The position numbers and the translations under genes are program-made. The notes under the pieces are model-generated. The model searched no databases. It saw only the letters and a list, made by a program, of their open reading frames with translations, and was not told where the DNA came from. A DNA stretch of 64,000 nt from Ornithinimicrobium flavum (GTDB lineage: Bacteria > Actinomycetota > Actinomycetes > Actinomycetales > Dermatophilaceae): contig NZ_CP038213.1 of assembly GCF_004526345.1 (NCBI RefSeq), positions 62,001 to 126,000 of the forward strand, read 5' to 3'. Shown in pieces: positions 51,371 through 60,713 of this stretch; position 1 is the stretch's first letter; the number at the start of each line of letters is the position of its first letter.

Positions 51371-53377
51371 ATGCGCGTCCTGCGGGTCTTCCACAGCGGC
51401 GTCGTGACAGCGTGGCGGGCCCGTGAGGGGGAGCTCCGCCGGCAGGGGCACGACGTCACGCTGCTCTCCGCCGCGCGCTGGAACGAGGGCGGCTCGGTGG
51501 TCACCCTCACGCCCGACCCGTCCGAGCCCGACCGCTCGGTCGAGCCGGTGGCCACCGTCGGCAAACACCCGGCCCTCTTCGCCTACGACGCACGGCCGCT
51601 GTGGCGGGCGCTGGGCCGGCGCTGGGACGTCATCGACCTGCACGAGGAGCCTTTCGCGGTCGCCACCCTGGAGGCGCTGGTCCTGCGAGCCTTGCGTCGC
51701 AATCCCGCTCCCTACGCCCTCTACTCGGCGCAGAACCTCCACAAGCGCTACCCGATCCCCTTCCGCTGGTGGGAGCGCTGGGCGCTGCGGCACGCGCGCG
51801 CCCTCATCGTCTGCAACACCGAGGCCGGTGAGATCTGCCGGCGCAAGGGCTTCCCCGGGGTGCCCGACGTCATCCCGCTGGGGGTCGACGTCGAGCGGTT
51901 CTCCCCGGCCGACCGGCAGCCCCCGGCCGCCGACGCTCCGGTGCAGGTCGGGTATGTCGGGCGTCTCGCCCCGCACAAGGGGGTCGACGTGCTGCTCGAC
52001 GCCGCGGCAACCCAGCATGAACTGGAGCTGACCGTCGTCGGTGCCGGGCCCCAGGAGGACGAGCTGAGGGGGCGGGCCGACGTGCCTGGTCTTAGCGAAC
52101 GGGTGCGCTTTGCGGGCTCCGCCACCCCGGAGCAGCTGCCAGGTCTGCTGCGGGAGATGGACGTGCTCGCCGTGCCGTCGCGGACCACGCCAGGGTGGGT
52201 CGAGCAGTTCGGCCGGGTGGTCGTCGAGGCGATGGCTGCCGGGGTCCCGGTCGTGGCGAGCGACAGCGGTGCGCTGCCCGAGGTCGTCGGGGAGGCGGGC
52301 CTGCTGGTGCCCGAGGGTGACCCGGTGGCACTGGGGGAGGCGCTGCAGCGCGTATGCCGTGAGCCCGGCCTCTGGGAGCGCCTGCGTCAGGCGGGGCTGG
52401 AGCGGGCCCAGGAGTGCTCGTGGGAGGAGGTGGCCCGACGCTACGACGAGGTCTACCGCCGGATGACGCACTCGACCCGCAGCGAGGTCGCGGACACGAC
52501 CGACCCGGAGGTGGTGGTCGTGGCCTACGGCTCGCCCGAGCTGCTCCGCTCGGCGCTGGAGCCGGTCCGGGAGCTCCCGGTCACGGTCGTGGACAACTCT
52601 TCCATGACCGAGATCCGCGACCTGTGCGCCGAGCTGGGGGTCCGCTACCTCGACCCGGGGTGGAACGGCGGCTTCGCCGCCGGCGTGAACCACGCCCTGG
52701 CCCACCGGCAGACCCCCGGCACCGACGTGCTCCTGCTCAACCCCGACGCGATCGTCGACGTCGACGGTGTGCGCCAGCTCTACCGAGCCCTGCGTGCGGA
52801 CCCCGACCTGGCCAGCGTCGCACCGGCTCAGGTCGACGCTGACGCCCAGCCGTCGAGGGTCGCCTGGCCCTTCCCCACCCCGGTGCGGTCCTGGATCGAG
52901 GCCAAAGGCCTGGGCCGGCTCAACGACCGGCATGAGGACTACGTCATCGGGTCAGTGCTGCTGCTGCGGACCGAGGCGCTTGAGCAGGTCGGCGGTTTCG
53001 ACGAGGACTTCTTCCTCTACGCAGAGGAGACAGACTGGGCCAAGCGGGCCTCGCTCATGGGCTGGCATCACCGGCTGGTGCCCGAGGTGACTGCTGTGCA
53101 CGTCGGAGCTGCCACCTCGACTGACCCGCAGCGTCGGGAGGTTCACTTCCACGCCGGGCAGGAGCGGTACTTCCGCAAGCATTTCGGCGCGGTCGGTTGG
53201 CAGTACGCGCGGATCGGCCAGTTGATCGGCGCGGTGGCCCGGGCGGCGGTGCTGCGAGGAGTCCGTGGTCAGCGCGCCCGATCGCGGGCAGAGTTGCTGA
53301 TCCGAGGCCCGCGCACTGTCGAGACTGCCCGCTTCCCTCGACCCCGAGACACCAATCTGATGGGAGCCGCGGGATGA
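51371..53377 (+). CDS. fused glycosyltransferase, GT4 plus GT2
   Basis: Bidomain protein of 668 residues. Residues about 1-370 are GT-B family 4 (YVGRLAPHKGVDVLLDA, FGRVVVEAMAAGVPVVASDSGALPE). Residues about 380-620 are a GT-A family 2 domain of the rhamnosyltransferase type (VVVVAYGSPELLRSAL, GWNGGFAAGVNHAL, LLLNPDAIVD, FDEDFFLYAEETDWAKRA). The fusion likely couples two successive transfers. There is no frame break at the junction. The stop overlaps the next gene by ATGA. Confidence 0.9.
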   Translation: MRVLRVFHSGVVTAWRAREGELRRQGHDVTLLSAARWNEGGSVVTLTPDPSEPDRSVEPVATVGKHPALFAYDARPLWRALGRRWDVIDLHEEPFAVATLEALVLRALRRNPAPYALYSAQNLHKRYPIPFRWWERWALRHARALIVCNTEAGEICRRKGFPGVPDVIPLGVDVERFSPADRQPPAADAPVQVGYVGRLAPHKGVDVLLDAAATQHELELTVVGAGPQEDELRGRADVPGLSERVRFAGSATPEQLPGLLREMDVLAVPSRTTPGWVEQFGRVVVEAMAAGVPVVASDSGALPEVVGEAGLLVPEGDPVALGEALQRVCREPGLWERLRQAGLERAQECSWEEVARRYDEVYRRMTHSTRSEVADTTDPEVVVVAYGSPELLRSALEPVRELPVTVVDNSSMTEIRDLCAELGVRYLDPGWNGGFAAGVNHALAHRQTPGTDVLLLNPDAIVDVDGVRQLYRALRADPDLASVAPAQVDADAQPSRVAWPFPTPVRSWIEAKGLGRLNDRHEDYVIGSVLLLRTEALEQVGGFDEDFFLYAEETDWAKRASLMGWHHRLVPEVTAVHVGAATSTDPQRREVHFHAGQERYFRKHFGAVGWQYARIGQLIGAVARAAVLRGVRGQRARSRAELLIRGPRTVETARFPRPRDTNLMGAAG

Positions 53378-54687
53378 CCCCGGAACGTTGGGATCGGCTC
53401 CGGGGCCCAGCACTGGTGCTGCTCGCCGGTGCAGCGACCGCGCTCGCGGTCCTGGTGGGGTACGCCATTCCGGACATGCCCCTCCTCGTCGTCGGCGGAG
53501 TGGTGTTCCTGCTCCTCGCAGTCGTGGCGCTCACCCAGCCTGTCCTGCTGCCCCTCCTGGCCATGCCCCTCATCGTGGTCGTCCTCCGCTTCGGTGCGGG
53601 TCCCGTCGACATGACCATCGCCGACTGGATCTTGGCCCTCGCGTTCTGGCCTGCTGTCTTCTTCGCGCCTCGTCCCTTCAGTCCCGAGTTGCGCAAGCTC
53701 CTCTGGCTCAACGCGATCTACCAGGCCGCCACTCTCTTCACAGTGATCGCCAACCCCTTCGTCGCCAATGGCGTGGAGTGGTTCCACGCGTGGCTGCTCG
53801 TCTCCGGCGCGCTGGTCGTCGGGTGGGCTGTGGGAGCGACGGGGCACGCTCGTCTGGGAGTTTCGCTCTTCCTTCTGGCTTGTGTGGCCCTCGCCCTTCC
53901 GACCATCGCCGAAGGGCTGCTGGGCTACGCACGGGGTAACTTCAGCGCCGTCTACCCGAGTTGGCCCTGGGGGATGCATAAGAACTTCATGGGCAACCTG
54001 ATGGGGATCGCGGCGCTGATCCTCTATGCCCGCCCGACCTGGCTGGGGTGGACGAAGCGGTGGGCCGTGCCTGCTCTGGTCGTCGTGGTCACCGCGTTGG
54101 CCGTCACGCAGTCCCGGCAGGCACTCGTCGGATTGGCTGTTGGGCTCCTTGTGGTGTCATTTCGCAGGCACGCCGAACGGCGACGTGGCGTCGTGGCCCT
54201 CATCGTGGTGGCACCGATCATCTATCTCGTGCTCACCATGGCACGAGACCAGATCGCCTCGGGCAACGTACACAACTCCTGGTTCCAGCGACTTGAGTGG
54301 TACACCGAGTCCTTCCGCATCTGGCTAGATGCACCATTCTTCGGACATGGGCTTCGATATTGGACTCAGGCCGACGCACCAGGGTTTTTCCAGCCACCGA
54401 ACGCCTTCCTTGAGGTGATGGCCTCGGCCGGTCTTATCGGTCTGTTTGGATTCCTGGTGCTGTGGGTCGGTGCGATTGCTGTCCTGTATAGAGCCGACCC
54501 CGCGTTCGGGACCTTGGCCCTGGCGCTGGGACTCTCCCGGCTGGCACAGGCGCAGCTGGACCTCTTCTGGGTGTCCATCTCCGTCTCTGCGCCATTCTTG
54601 CTCATCGGCGTGCTGCTGGGACTCGCCGCTCATACCGCCAGGGAGTCTGTGCCCGAGCGCCGTAGAGAGCCAATGGTCACACGGTGA
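53374..54687 (+). CDS. O-antigen ligase/polymerase-like membrane protein (Wzy)
   Basis: Polytopic protein of 437 residues with about 11-12 hydrophobic segments, a long periplasmic-type loop before the last helices (NVHNSWFQRLEWYTESFRIW, FFGHGLRYWTQ, PPNAFLEVMASAGLIG), as in WaaL/Wzy proteins. The PP/PHN-type motif near the end (QPPNAFLE) is characteristic. It probably polymerises repeat units. It is coupled to both flanking glycosyltransferases by overlaps. Confidence 0.85.
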   Translation: MTPERWDRLRGPALVLLAGAATALAVLVGYAIPDMPLLVVGGVVFLLLAVVALTQPVLLPLLAMPLIVVVLRFGAGPVDMTIADWILALAFWPAVFFAPRPFSPELRKLLWLNAIYQAATLFTVIANPFVANGVEWFHAWLLVSGALVVGWAVGATGHARLGVSLFLLACVALALPTIAEGLLGYARGNFSAVYPSWPWGMHKNFMGNLMGIAALILYARPTWLGWTKRWAVPALVVVVTALAVTQSRQALVGLAVGLLVVSFRRHAERRRGVVALIVVAPIIYLVLTMARDQIASGNVHNSWFQRLEWYTESFRIWLDAPFFGHGLRYWTQADAPGFFQPPNAFLEVMASAGLIGLFGFLVLWVGAIAVLYRADPAFGTLALALGLSRLAQAQLDLFWVSISVSAPFLLIGVLLGLAAHTARESVPERRREPMVTR

Positions 54688-55691
54688 AGGTGCGTCATCT
54701 TGTGCTGACGTCAGCCTTCGCCGGCGTCGAGCGTCACGTCGCCGTCCTCGCAAATGAGCAAGCGCGGATGGGTCACACTGTCGAGGTGTTGGGCGGGGAC
54801 CCAGCGGCCATGCGGTTACGCCTGCATCGAGGTGTCAAGCGAAGCGCGGCCTCCGGCTTGCCGGCGACCGCGCTTCGCTTCGTGCTGGCCTCCCCCGTGG
54901 ACCTCGTCCACGCGCACATGACTGCGGCCGAGGCCGCGGCGCTGCCGACCCGCGCCCTCCGCGGGACGCCCGTGGTTGCCACGAGACATTTCGCCGCGCC
55001 GCGGGGCTCTGGCATGAAGGGTCGGCTGGTCCGCTCGCTGCTGGGTCCGCGGGTGGACGCCCAGATCTCTATCAGCTGCTATGTCGCAGGAGCGATCGAC
55101 GGTGCCTCCACTGTGGTCTACCCCGGGGTCGAGGCTGTGGCCACACAAGACGTAGCTCGTCGCCCCGTGGTTCTCGTCGTGCAGCGGCTACAGCCGGAGA
55201 AGCGGACGGACATTGCCTTGCGGGCTTTTGCAGCCGGTGCTCCGGAGGGTTGGTGCCTCGAGGTGGTGGGGCAGGGACCCGAGTTGGCCGGACTGCAACG
55301 AGCGGCAGCCGACCTGGGGATTGCGGAGCGCACCACCTTCCTCGGCTTTCGTGATGACGTCGCCCAGCTCATGCGCTCGTCGGCTGTGCTCATCGCGCCC
55401 TGCGACATCGAGGGCCTGGGCCTCAGCGTGCTCGAAGCCATGGCCCAGGGTCTGCCCGTCCTGGCCAGTGACGCGGGCGCCCACCCCGAGACCGTCGGAC
55501 GAGCAACTGAGGCTCAACTCTTCCGGCCGGGTGCGGTCGCCGAGGCGGGGGCGATGTTGGCTCGGCTGTGCGAGGACGCTGACCTGCGGGCACGGTATGG
55601 GGAGCAGCTCCAGACGGTCCAGCGGACGACCTTCACCCCCCGCGCCCAGGCGGAGGGCACGGAGGCGGTCTATCAGGAGGTACTGGGATGA
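54684..55691 (+). CDS. glycosyltransferase family 4
   Basis: GT-B enzyme of 335 residues: an N-terminal acceptor domain (FAGVERHVAVLANEQARMGHTVEVLGG) and a donor domain with VVQRLQPEKRTDIALRAFA and EGLGLSVLEAMAQGLPVLASDAGAHPE. The GTG start overlaps the Wzy stop. Its role is transfer of one sugar in the repeat unit; donor unknown. Confidence 0.9.
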   Translation: MKVRHLVLTSAFAGVERHVAVLANEQARMGHTVEVLGGDPAAMRLRLHRGVKRSAASGLPATALRFVLASPVDLVHAHMTAAEAAALPTRALRGTPVVATRHFAAPRGSGMKGRLVRSLLGPRVDAQISISCYVAGAIDGASTVVYPGVEAVATQDVARRPVVLVVQRLQPEKRTDIALRAFAAGAPEGWCLEVVGQGPELAGLQRAAADLGIAERTTFLGFRDDVAQLMRSSAVLIAPCDIEGLGLSVLEAMAQGLPVLASDAGAHPETVGRATEAQLFRPGAVAEAGAMLARLCEDADLRARYGEQLQTVQRTTFTPRAQAEGTEAVYQEVLG

Positions 55692-56821
55692 CCGACCTGG
55701 TCGTGATCTCCCTGGAGCCCTGGGACGAGGTGTGGCGCAGGAACCAGCACCTTGTGGCCGGGCTGCTCCGGTCGGGAGAGGTCCGGCGTGCCCTCTTCGT
55801 CGAGCCCCCGGTCGACGTCCTGCATGATCTGCGGAGCCGGAGACGACCCACGTCCACGGGGATGCGCAGCGTCGATCTCGAGGGCGCCGAGGGCAGGCTG
55901 TGGGCACTCCGACCTCAGAAGACGCTCCCTCGCCGGGTCGATCCTGCGGGGGACCGCCGGCGTGCCCGCACCGTGGTCCGGACCGCGCAGCGCCTCGACC
56001 TGAGGGACCCCGTGCTCTGGGTGAACGACCCCGGTGGCTGGGAGGTGCTGGCGGCGTCCGGTTGGCCCGCCCTCTACGACATCACCGACGACTGGCTGGT
56101 CGCGGACCGCCCCGAGCCCGAGTTGGCCCGTCTCCGGCGGCAGGAGACCTCACTCTTCGCCGACTGCCGAGAAGTCGTGGTCTGCTCCGAGGGTCTGGTG
56201 CGGACGAAGTCCCAGCATCGGGACGTGGCGCTGATCCCCAACGCCGTTGACGTCGGCCCTTACCGGTCACGACAGCCTCGACCGGCAGACCTGGGTGAGG
56301 GGCCGGTCGCCCTCTATCTCGGCACGGCACACCGTGACCGCGTCGATGTGGACCTGCTCGTCAGGACAGCGCTCCACCTGGGTCGTGCCGTCGGTGGCAC
56401 CGTGGTGCTCGCCGGCCCTGCCCCTCTGCCGCGTGACGACCTCGTGCGCCTGCAGGCCGCCGGTGTGCGCGTCCTCGGCCCCCGCCCCAGCAACATGGTC
56501 CCGGCATACCTGCAGCACGCCGACGTCCTCATCGTGCCGCACGTCCTGACCGAGTTCACCGCGTCCCTCGACCCCATCAAGGCGTACGAGTACCGGGCGG
56601 CGCGTCGCCCGGTGGTGTCCACCCCGGTGCCCGGTTTCGAAAGCGGAACGGACCCCCTCGTCACCGCGGTCGGAGCGGAGGAGTTCCCGGAGGCCGTCGC
56701 GGTGGCGGCTGGGCGGTCGACCCCATGGTCGCCCGACATTCCCCACGACATACCGACCTGGTCGCAGAGGGTCCAGCAGATGGCCGGCGTCCTCGAGCGA
56801 GTGCAGGCGGCCCACCCATGA
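55688..56821 (+). CDS. glycosyltransferase, GT1/GT4-like (TuaH-like)
   Basis: Protein of 377 residues beginning VVISLEPWDEVWRRNQHLVAGLL with FVEPPVDVL, as in TuaH-like glycosyltransferases that keep the GT-B fold. The second half has VALYLGTAHRDRVDVDLL, VVLAGPAPLP and PIKAYEYRAARRPVVSTPVPG. The ATG overlaps the previous stop. The specific sugar is unknown. Confidence 0.83.
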   Translation: MTDLVVISLEPWDEVWRRNQHLVAGLLRSGEVRRALFVEPPVDVLHDLRSRRRPTSTGMRSVDLEGAEGRLWALRPQKTLPRRVDPAGDRRRARTVVRTAQRLDLRDPVLWVNDPGGWEVLAASGWPALYDITDDWLVADRPEPELARLRRQETSLFADCREVVVCSEGLVRTKSQHRDVALIPNAVDVGPYRSRQPRPADLGEGPVALYLGTAHRDRVDVDLLVRTALHLGRAVGGTVVLAGPAPLPRDDLVRLQAAGVRVLGPRPSNMVPAYLQHADVLIVPHVLTEFTASLDPIKAYEYRAARRPVVSTPVPGFESGTDPLVTAVGAEEFPEAVAVAAGRSTPWSPDIPHDIPTWSQRVQQMAGVLERVQAAHP

Positions 56822-57858
56822 CCGAGGCTCAGCGGGTCACCTTCGTCTCGCACACGAACAAGCCGGGCGGCGGCGAGCTCGCCCTGCGACGCTACCTCGG
56901 GGCGACGACTCTCCCGGTGCGGCTGGTGGCGTTGGAGGGTGAAGGCGTGTGGGCTGGTCTCACGGCGGACGTGGTGGCGGTCAAGGGTGTTCGTGGTCTG
57001 GCGCGAGCCCTCCGGGGCGAGAAGTTGGTCGTCGCCAACTCCATGCGCTCCGCCTTCCTCACCGCACTGGTGCTGCCTCGCCAGGCACGTCTCGTCTACT
57101 GGGTGCGCGACGGCCTGACGGACAGCGCGATGTCGAGACTGGGCCTGACCCTCACTGGGGTGGTCACGGCCAGACGGGTGAGCCACTATCTCGCCAACTC
57201 CCGCTGGACCGCGAGGACCGTGGAGCAGGTGCTCCGGGTGGAACCTGACCAGATCGCCGTGGTGCCCAGCATGAGCGGGGTCAGGGCCGCGGCACTCGGA
57301 CCTCCTCGGATCCAACCTCATACCCCGCTACGGCTGCTGTACCTCGGTCGGATCGCGGCCTGGAAAGCCCCGGACGTGGCCGTCCGAGCGCTGCCCGAGC
57401 TGCAGAGACTTGGTATCGAGGCGAGGTTGACGATCGCTGGTGGTGCGCACTTTGGGGAGGACACCTACTGGCGGGAACTGCAACTTCTGGTGGATGCGGA
57501 GCCGGGCGCCACATTGGTAGGGCACGTGGATGACGTGCCTTCCTTGCTGCGAGATCACGACGTCCTCGTCCACTGCTCGACCACGCCAGAACCGTTCGGC
57601 CAGGTCATCGTCCAGGGACTGGCATCGGGGATGCCCGTGGTGGCCACCAACCACGGGGGGCCGGTCGAGATCCTGCGGGATGCACCAGCATGCCTGCTCT
57701 ATCCGCCGGGTGACCACTCTGGCTTAGCCCGCGTCGTGGAGGGTGCGGTCGCCAGCTACGCGGAGGTGAGTGCGTGGGGTCATGAGCGGGCCGCCTCATT
57801 CGACGACGACCTGCTCAGGGAGCAGCTGGACCGGACCCTCATCGCTCTAACCATGTGA
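56818..57858 (+). CDS. glycosyltransferase family 4
   Basis: GT-B enzyme of 346 residues with an N-terminal NKPGGGELALRRYL and donor domain YLGRIAAWKAPDVAVRALPEL, PEPFGQVIVQGLASGMPVVATNHGGPVE. It is coupled to the gene before it by ATGA. It ends 23 nt before the broken GT2 gene. Confidence 0.9.
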   Translation: MTEAQRVTFVSHTNKPGGGELALRRYLGATTLPVRLVALEGEGVWAGLTADVVAVKGVRGLARALRGEKLVVANSMRSAFLTALVLPRQARLVYWVRDGLTDSAMSRLGLTLTGVVTARRVSHYLANSRWTARTVEQVLRVEPDQIAVVPSMSGVRAAALGPPRIQPHTPLRLLYLGRIAAWKAPDVAVRALPELQRLGIEARLTIAGGAHFGEDTYWRELQLLVDAEPGATLVGHVDDVPSLLRDHDVLVHCSTTPEPFGQVIVQGLASGMPVVATNHGGPVEILRDAPACLLYPPGDHSGLARVVEGAVASYAEVSAWGHERAASFDDDLLREQLDRTLIALTM

Positions 57859-57881
57859 GATGCCCTGTTACCGTTGAGCAC

Positions 57882-58842
57882 ATGGGGCGCCCTGGTCTGC
57901 CGTTGTCGGTCGTAGTGTGACCTACGAACGCCCGGCGTTTCTCGAGCGGTGCCTCGCATCCCTGGCGAGTGAAGGATCATCGATCGATCAGGTCGTGGTC
58001 GTCGACGCTTCCGCACGGCGCCCCAGGAGGATGCGCTCAGGACTCTGCCAACAGCGATCTACATCCATGCCCCCGAGCTCGCCGGCCACATGACGAAGTC
58101 GCGAAACCGCGCACTGCACCACGTGGTAGGAGACGTGGTGTCCTTCATCGACGACGATGTGGTGGTACGCAGCGGCTGGGCTGACGCAGTCCGTCAAAGC
58201 CTTCGAGGACGAGAATATTGACGCGCTTGCGGGACGGACCCTCAACGGATCCCGGTGAGGATTGCCTGATGAACCGATCGGGACCCTGACGGCGGACGGC
58301 CGTCTCACCGCTGGGTTCGGCGCGGCAACTGAGGGGCGGGTTCCCGTTACCCACGGGATCGGGGCCAACATGTCGTTCACTCGCCAGGTGCTGCAGCGCC
58401 TGGGCGGTTTCCGGGACGACTACCCCGGCACAGCCCTTCGTGAGGACACCGACATCTTCCTCCGGATCGCTCGACTCGGCGGAAGCTGTGCTCTACGACC
58501 CGGCTGCTTGCGGTGGACCACCTCCCGGCACCCCATGTTCATGGCAGACGGTTCGACACCCGGTACAAGTTGTACGGGCGACGGAATCACATGGTGCTGC
58601 TCGCCCGACACTCAGGTGCAGCATCGCCACTCCTGAGGCGGTGGATCGCTGGCCAGTATCGGGACGTCGGCGGGGTCTCCGGCCTGCGGCGACGGGCAGA
58701 ACGCTTTGGTGTCACGACACTAGGCGTAGCGTGGGGCGCATTGGCAGTACTACGGGACGTCGCAGCCAGACCGGCCCAACCGGAGCGGCACGACGAGAGT
58801 GGCGAGGCAGTCCGGGCCTCGCTTGAGCAGGGGAGGTCCTGA
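57882..58842 (+). pseudogene. glycosyltransferase family 2, at least six frameshifts
   Basis: Stitched frames give a GT-A family 2 enzyme: LPLSVVV then VTYERPAFLERCLASL, VVVVDASAR, HMTKSRNRALHHVVGDVVSFIDDDVVV (metal-binding DDD), HGIGANMSFTRQVLQRLGGF and LREDTDIFLRIARLGG, ending in a basic tail. The frame changes near 57917, 58020, 58190, 58255, 58270 and twice around 58490-58510. This is far denser than in the intact genes beside it, so real decay is possible here, although error cannot be excluded. Confidence 0.72.
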
Positions 58843-58848
58843 AACGGC

Positions 58849-59800
58849 ATGCAGCCGCGGGCTGGATATCATCTCAGCCATCAGGACTCCCCCCAGGGTA
58901 GAACGGCTCGTGAGGACGATCCTGGACCGAAGCCCCGAGTCGCGGGTTCTCGTCGCGCACGACGATCGGCAGGCCCCCGCTCCACACTTGGCCGACCACC
59001 GCGCTCGGGTGTGGATCCATGGGCAGAAGACGGACTGGGGGTCGTGGGCGTTGGTGGCTGTGACGCTGGAGGGCATCCGCCGCTTAAGGGAGTGGATCGA
59101 CCCGGACGTGACCATCCTCGCCTCCGGCCAGGACTACGTGTGCGGTGACTTGAACGCATGGCATCGTCGGTTCGTCGCGGGGGGTGGGGGATGGGTCGGG
59201 TCCGCCTATCCGCTCGATTACGCGCCGAGGTGGGGGCGGACACGCGGCGTCGGAGATGACAACTGGACCCGATACCAGTACCGCTGGTTCGACGTTCCGT
59301 CGCTTTCCAGCCGGCTGCCCCCAGCAGCGCGTCCTCTGGCCCGACGCGTGAGAGACGCCATTTTTCTCCGAGCCGAACCTCTGATCGCCCACAGGGTGAT
59401 GGCGCGCGCTGGTCGCCGTCTCATCGGAGTCCGACGAGTACATCCGCTCGACGGACGCACCATCTACAAGGGGCAGCAGATGCTTGCGCTGGACCGTCCG
59501 CTGTCGGATGTTGTGCTGTCCGAGACAGAAGGGCAGACTGGGCTGGTGCGGCACTACAAGCGCAGCGTGATCCCAGATGAATCACTGATCCAGACACTGC
59601 TCTCGTGGCAGACGCCACCGAGATCTGACATGGAGCTGACATTCATCGGCTGGGATGAAGCAAGTGATGGCTGTCGCTACCTTGACAGCGCGGATCTACC
59701 GGCACTGCTCGCATCTCCAGCCATCTTGTGTCGCAAAGTGTCCTCATCAACCGGCCAAGAGTTGTGTGACGCCCTGGACCGTGAATTCGATGCCGGATGA
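58849..59800 (+). CDS. GT14-like (core-2/I-branching) glycosyltransferase, one frameshift at the N-terminus
   Basis: About 316 residues after correction. The ATG at 58849 gives AGYHLSHQDSPQ. One extra G at 58896-58898 moves to the frame with VERLVRTILDRSPESRVLVAHDD, WGSWALVAVTLEGIRRL, DVTILASGQDYVC and YKGQQMLALDR. Together these match bacterial beta-1,6-N-acetylglucosaminyltransferase-like (GT14) proteins. Without the shift, the frame from 58799 would be used but has an unnatural start. It resembles the gene at 61808. It probably adds a branch sugar. Confidence 0.75.
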
Positions 59801-60711
59801 ACGGGTCACGAGTTCGGGATGTCATCAGGGACGGTCTGTACTACGGGAACCGACCACGTAGGGCGCTCCGTCGAGCCGGTAGGTATGCGACCGCTGCGCT
59901 GAGACCCTCGAACTACCCGGCGGGCTTGGCGGTGCGCGCCTTCTGGTTCGATCAGTTCCCCAACTTCGGCGACGCGCTCACCCCATGGTTGCTCGCCAGG
60001 GCGGGCTTCATGCCTCGGTTGTCGACGGCTCGTGACGCACAGCTCATCGGCGTGGGCAGCCTGCTGGAGATGGTGCCACGAGACTACGCGGGGGCCGTGT
60101 GGGGGTCCGGCCTCCTGCAAGGTCGATCCGTGCCGCTACCTTACGCCAAGTACCTAGCGGTCAGGGGCGTGCTCACCATGGAGACGCAGGGGTTGGAGCG
60201 AGATATCGCGCTGGGAGACCCAGGGCTTCTGGTCTCAAAATTTCTGCCGAAACGTCGTCCCAGTGTCGAGCTCGGCATCATTCCCCACCACGCACAAAAG
60301 ACCGCTAACATTTGGGAAGAGTTGCAGCAAGCTAGCCCAGGCTCACTACTCATCGACCCTGTCGGGTCGCCGACTAAAGTCATCGGAGAAATCTCGAGAT
60401 GCAAGCGGATATTGACTTCTTCGCTGCACGGTCTCATCACCGCAGATGCCTACGGGATACCGGCCTCATGGGTCGAGTTGCCGACGCAGACGCTGGCCGG
60501 TGGCGCGTTCAAGTTTCGTGACTACGAGAGCGTGGTCCTGCCATCTCGCAACAGGCGGCTCGTCGCTGAGAGCGCCACTCAGGTGCTCGGTCAGATAGAC
60601 GAGAAGGCCTCGACCGTGGACGCTGAGATTGTCAGGGATACCCAAGACCAACTGCTGAGGGCTCTCACTAATGCGCCGCACACCGTTTCACGGCCGTGGA
60701 CGAGTTGGTAG
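59797..60711 (+). CDS. polysaccharide pyruvyltransferase family protein
   Basis: Protein of 304 residues with the PF04230 pattern: FPNFGDALTPWLLARAG (N-terminal), LIGVGSLLE, VWGSGLL, DPGLLVSKF and the later ILTSSLHGLITADAYGIPASWVE, whose SLHG-type motif is diagnostic. Such enzymes attach ketal pyruvate to sugars, giving the polymer negative charge. The ATG overlaps the GT14-like stop. Confidence 0.87.
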   Translation: MNGSRVRDVIRDGLYYGNRPRRALRRAGRYATAALRPSNYPAGLAVRAFWFDQFPNFGDALTPWLLARAGFMPRLSTARDAQLIGVGSLLEMVPRDYAGAVWGSGLLQGRSVPLPYAKYLAVRGVLTMETQGLERDIALGDPGLLVSKFLPKRRPSVELGIIPHHAQKTANIWEELQQASPGSLLIDPVGSPTKVIGEISRCKRILTSSLHGLITADAYGIPASWVELPTQTLAGGAFKFRDYESVVLPSRNRRLVAESATQVLGQIDEKASTVDAEIVRDTQDQLLRALTNAPHTVSRPWTSW

Positions 60712-60713
60712 TG

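Noticed and set aside
58799..58848. Start of the GT14-like gene at 58799
   Set aside because: The encoded N-terminus does not fit the family. The ATG at 58849 in the neighbouring frame gives AGYHLSHQDSPQ, which matches GT14-like proteins after removing one G.
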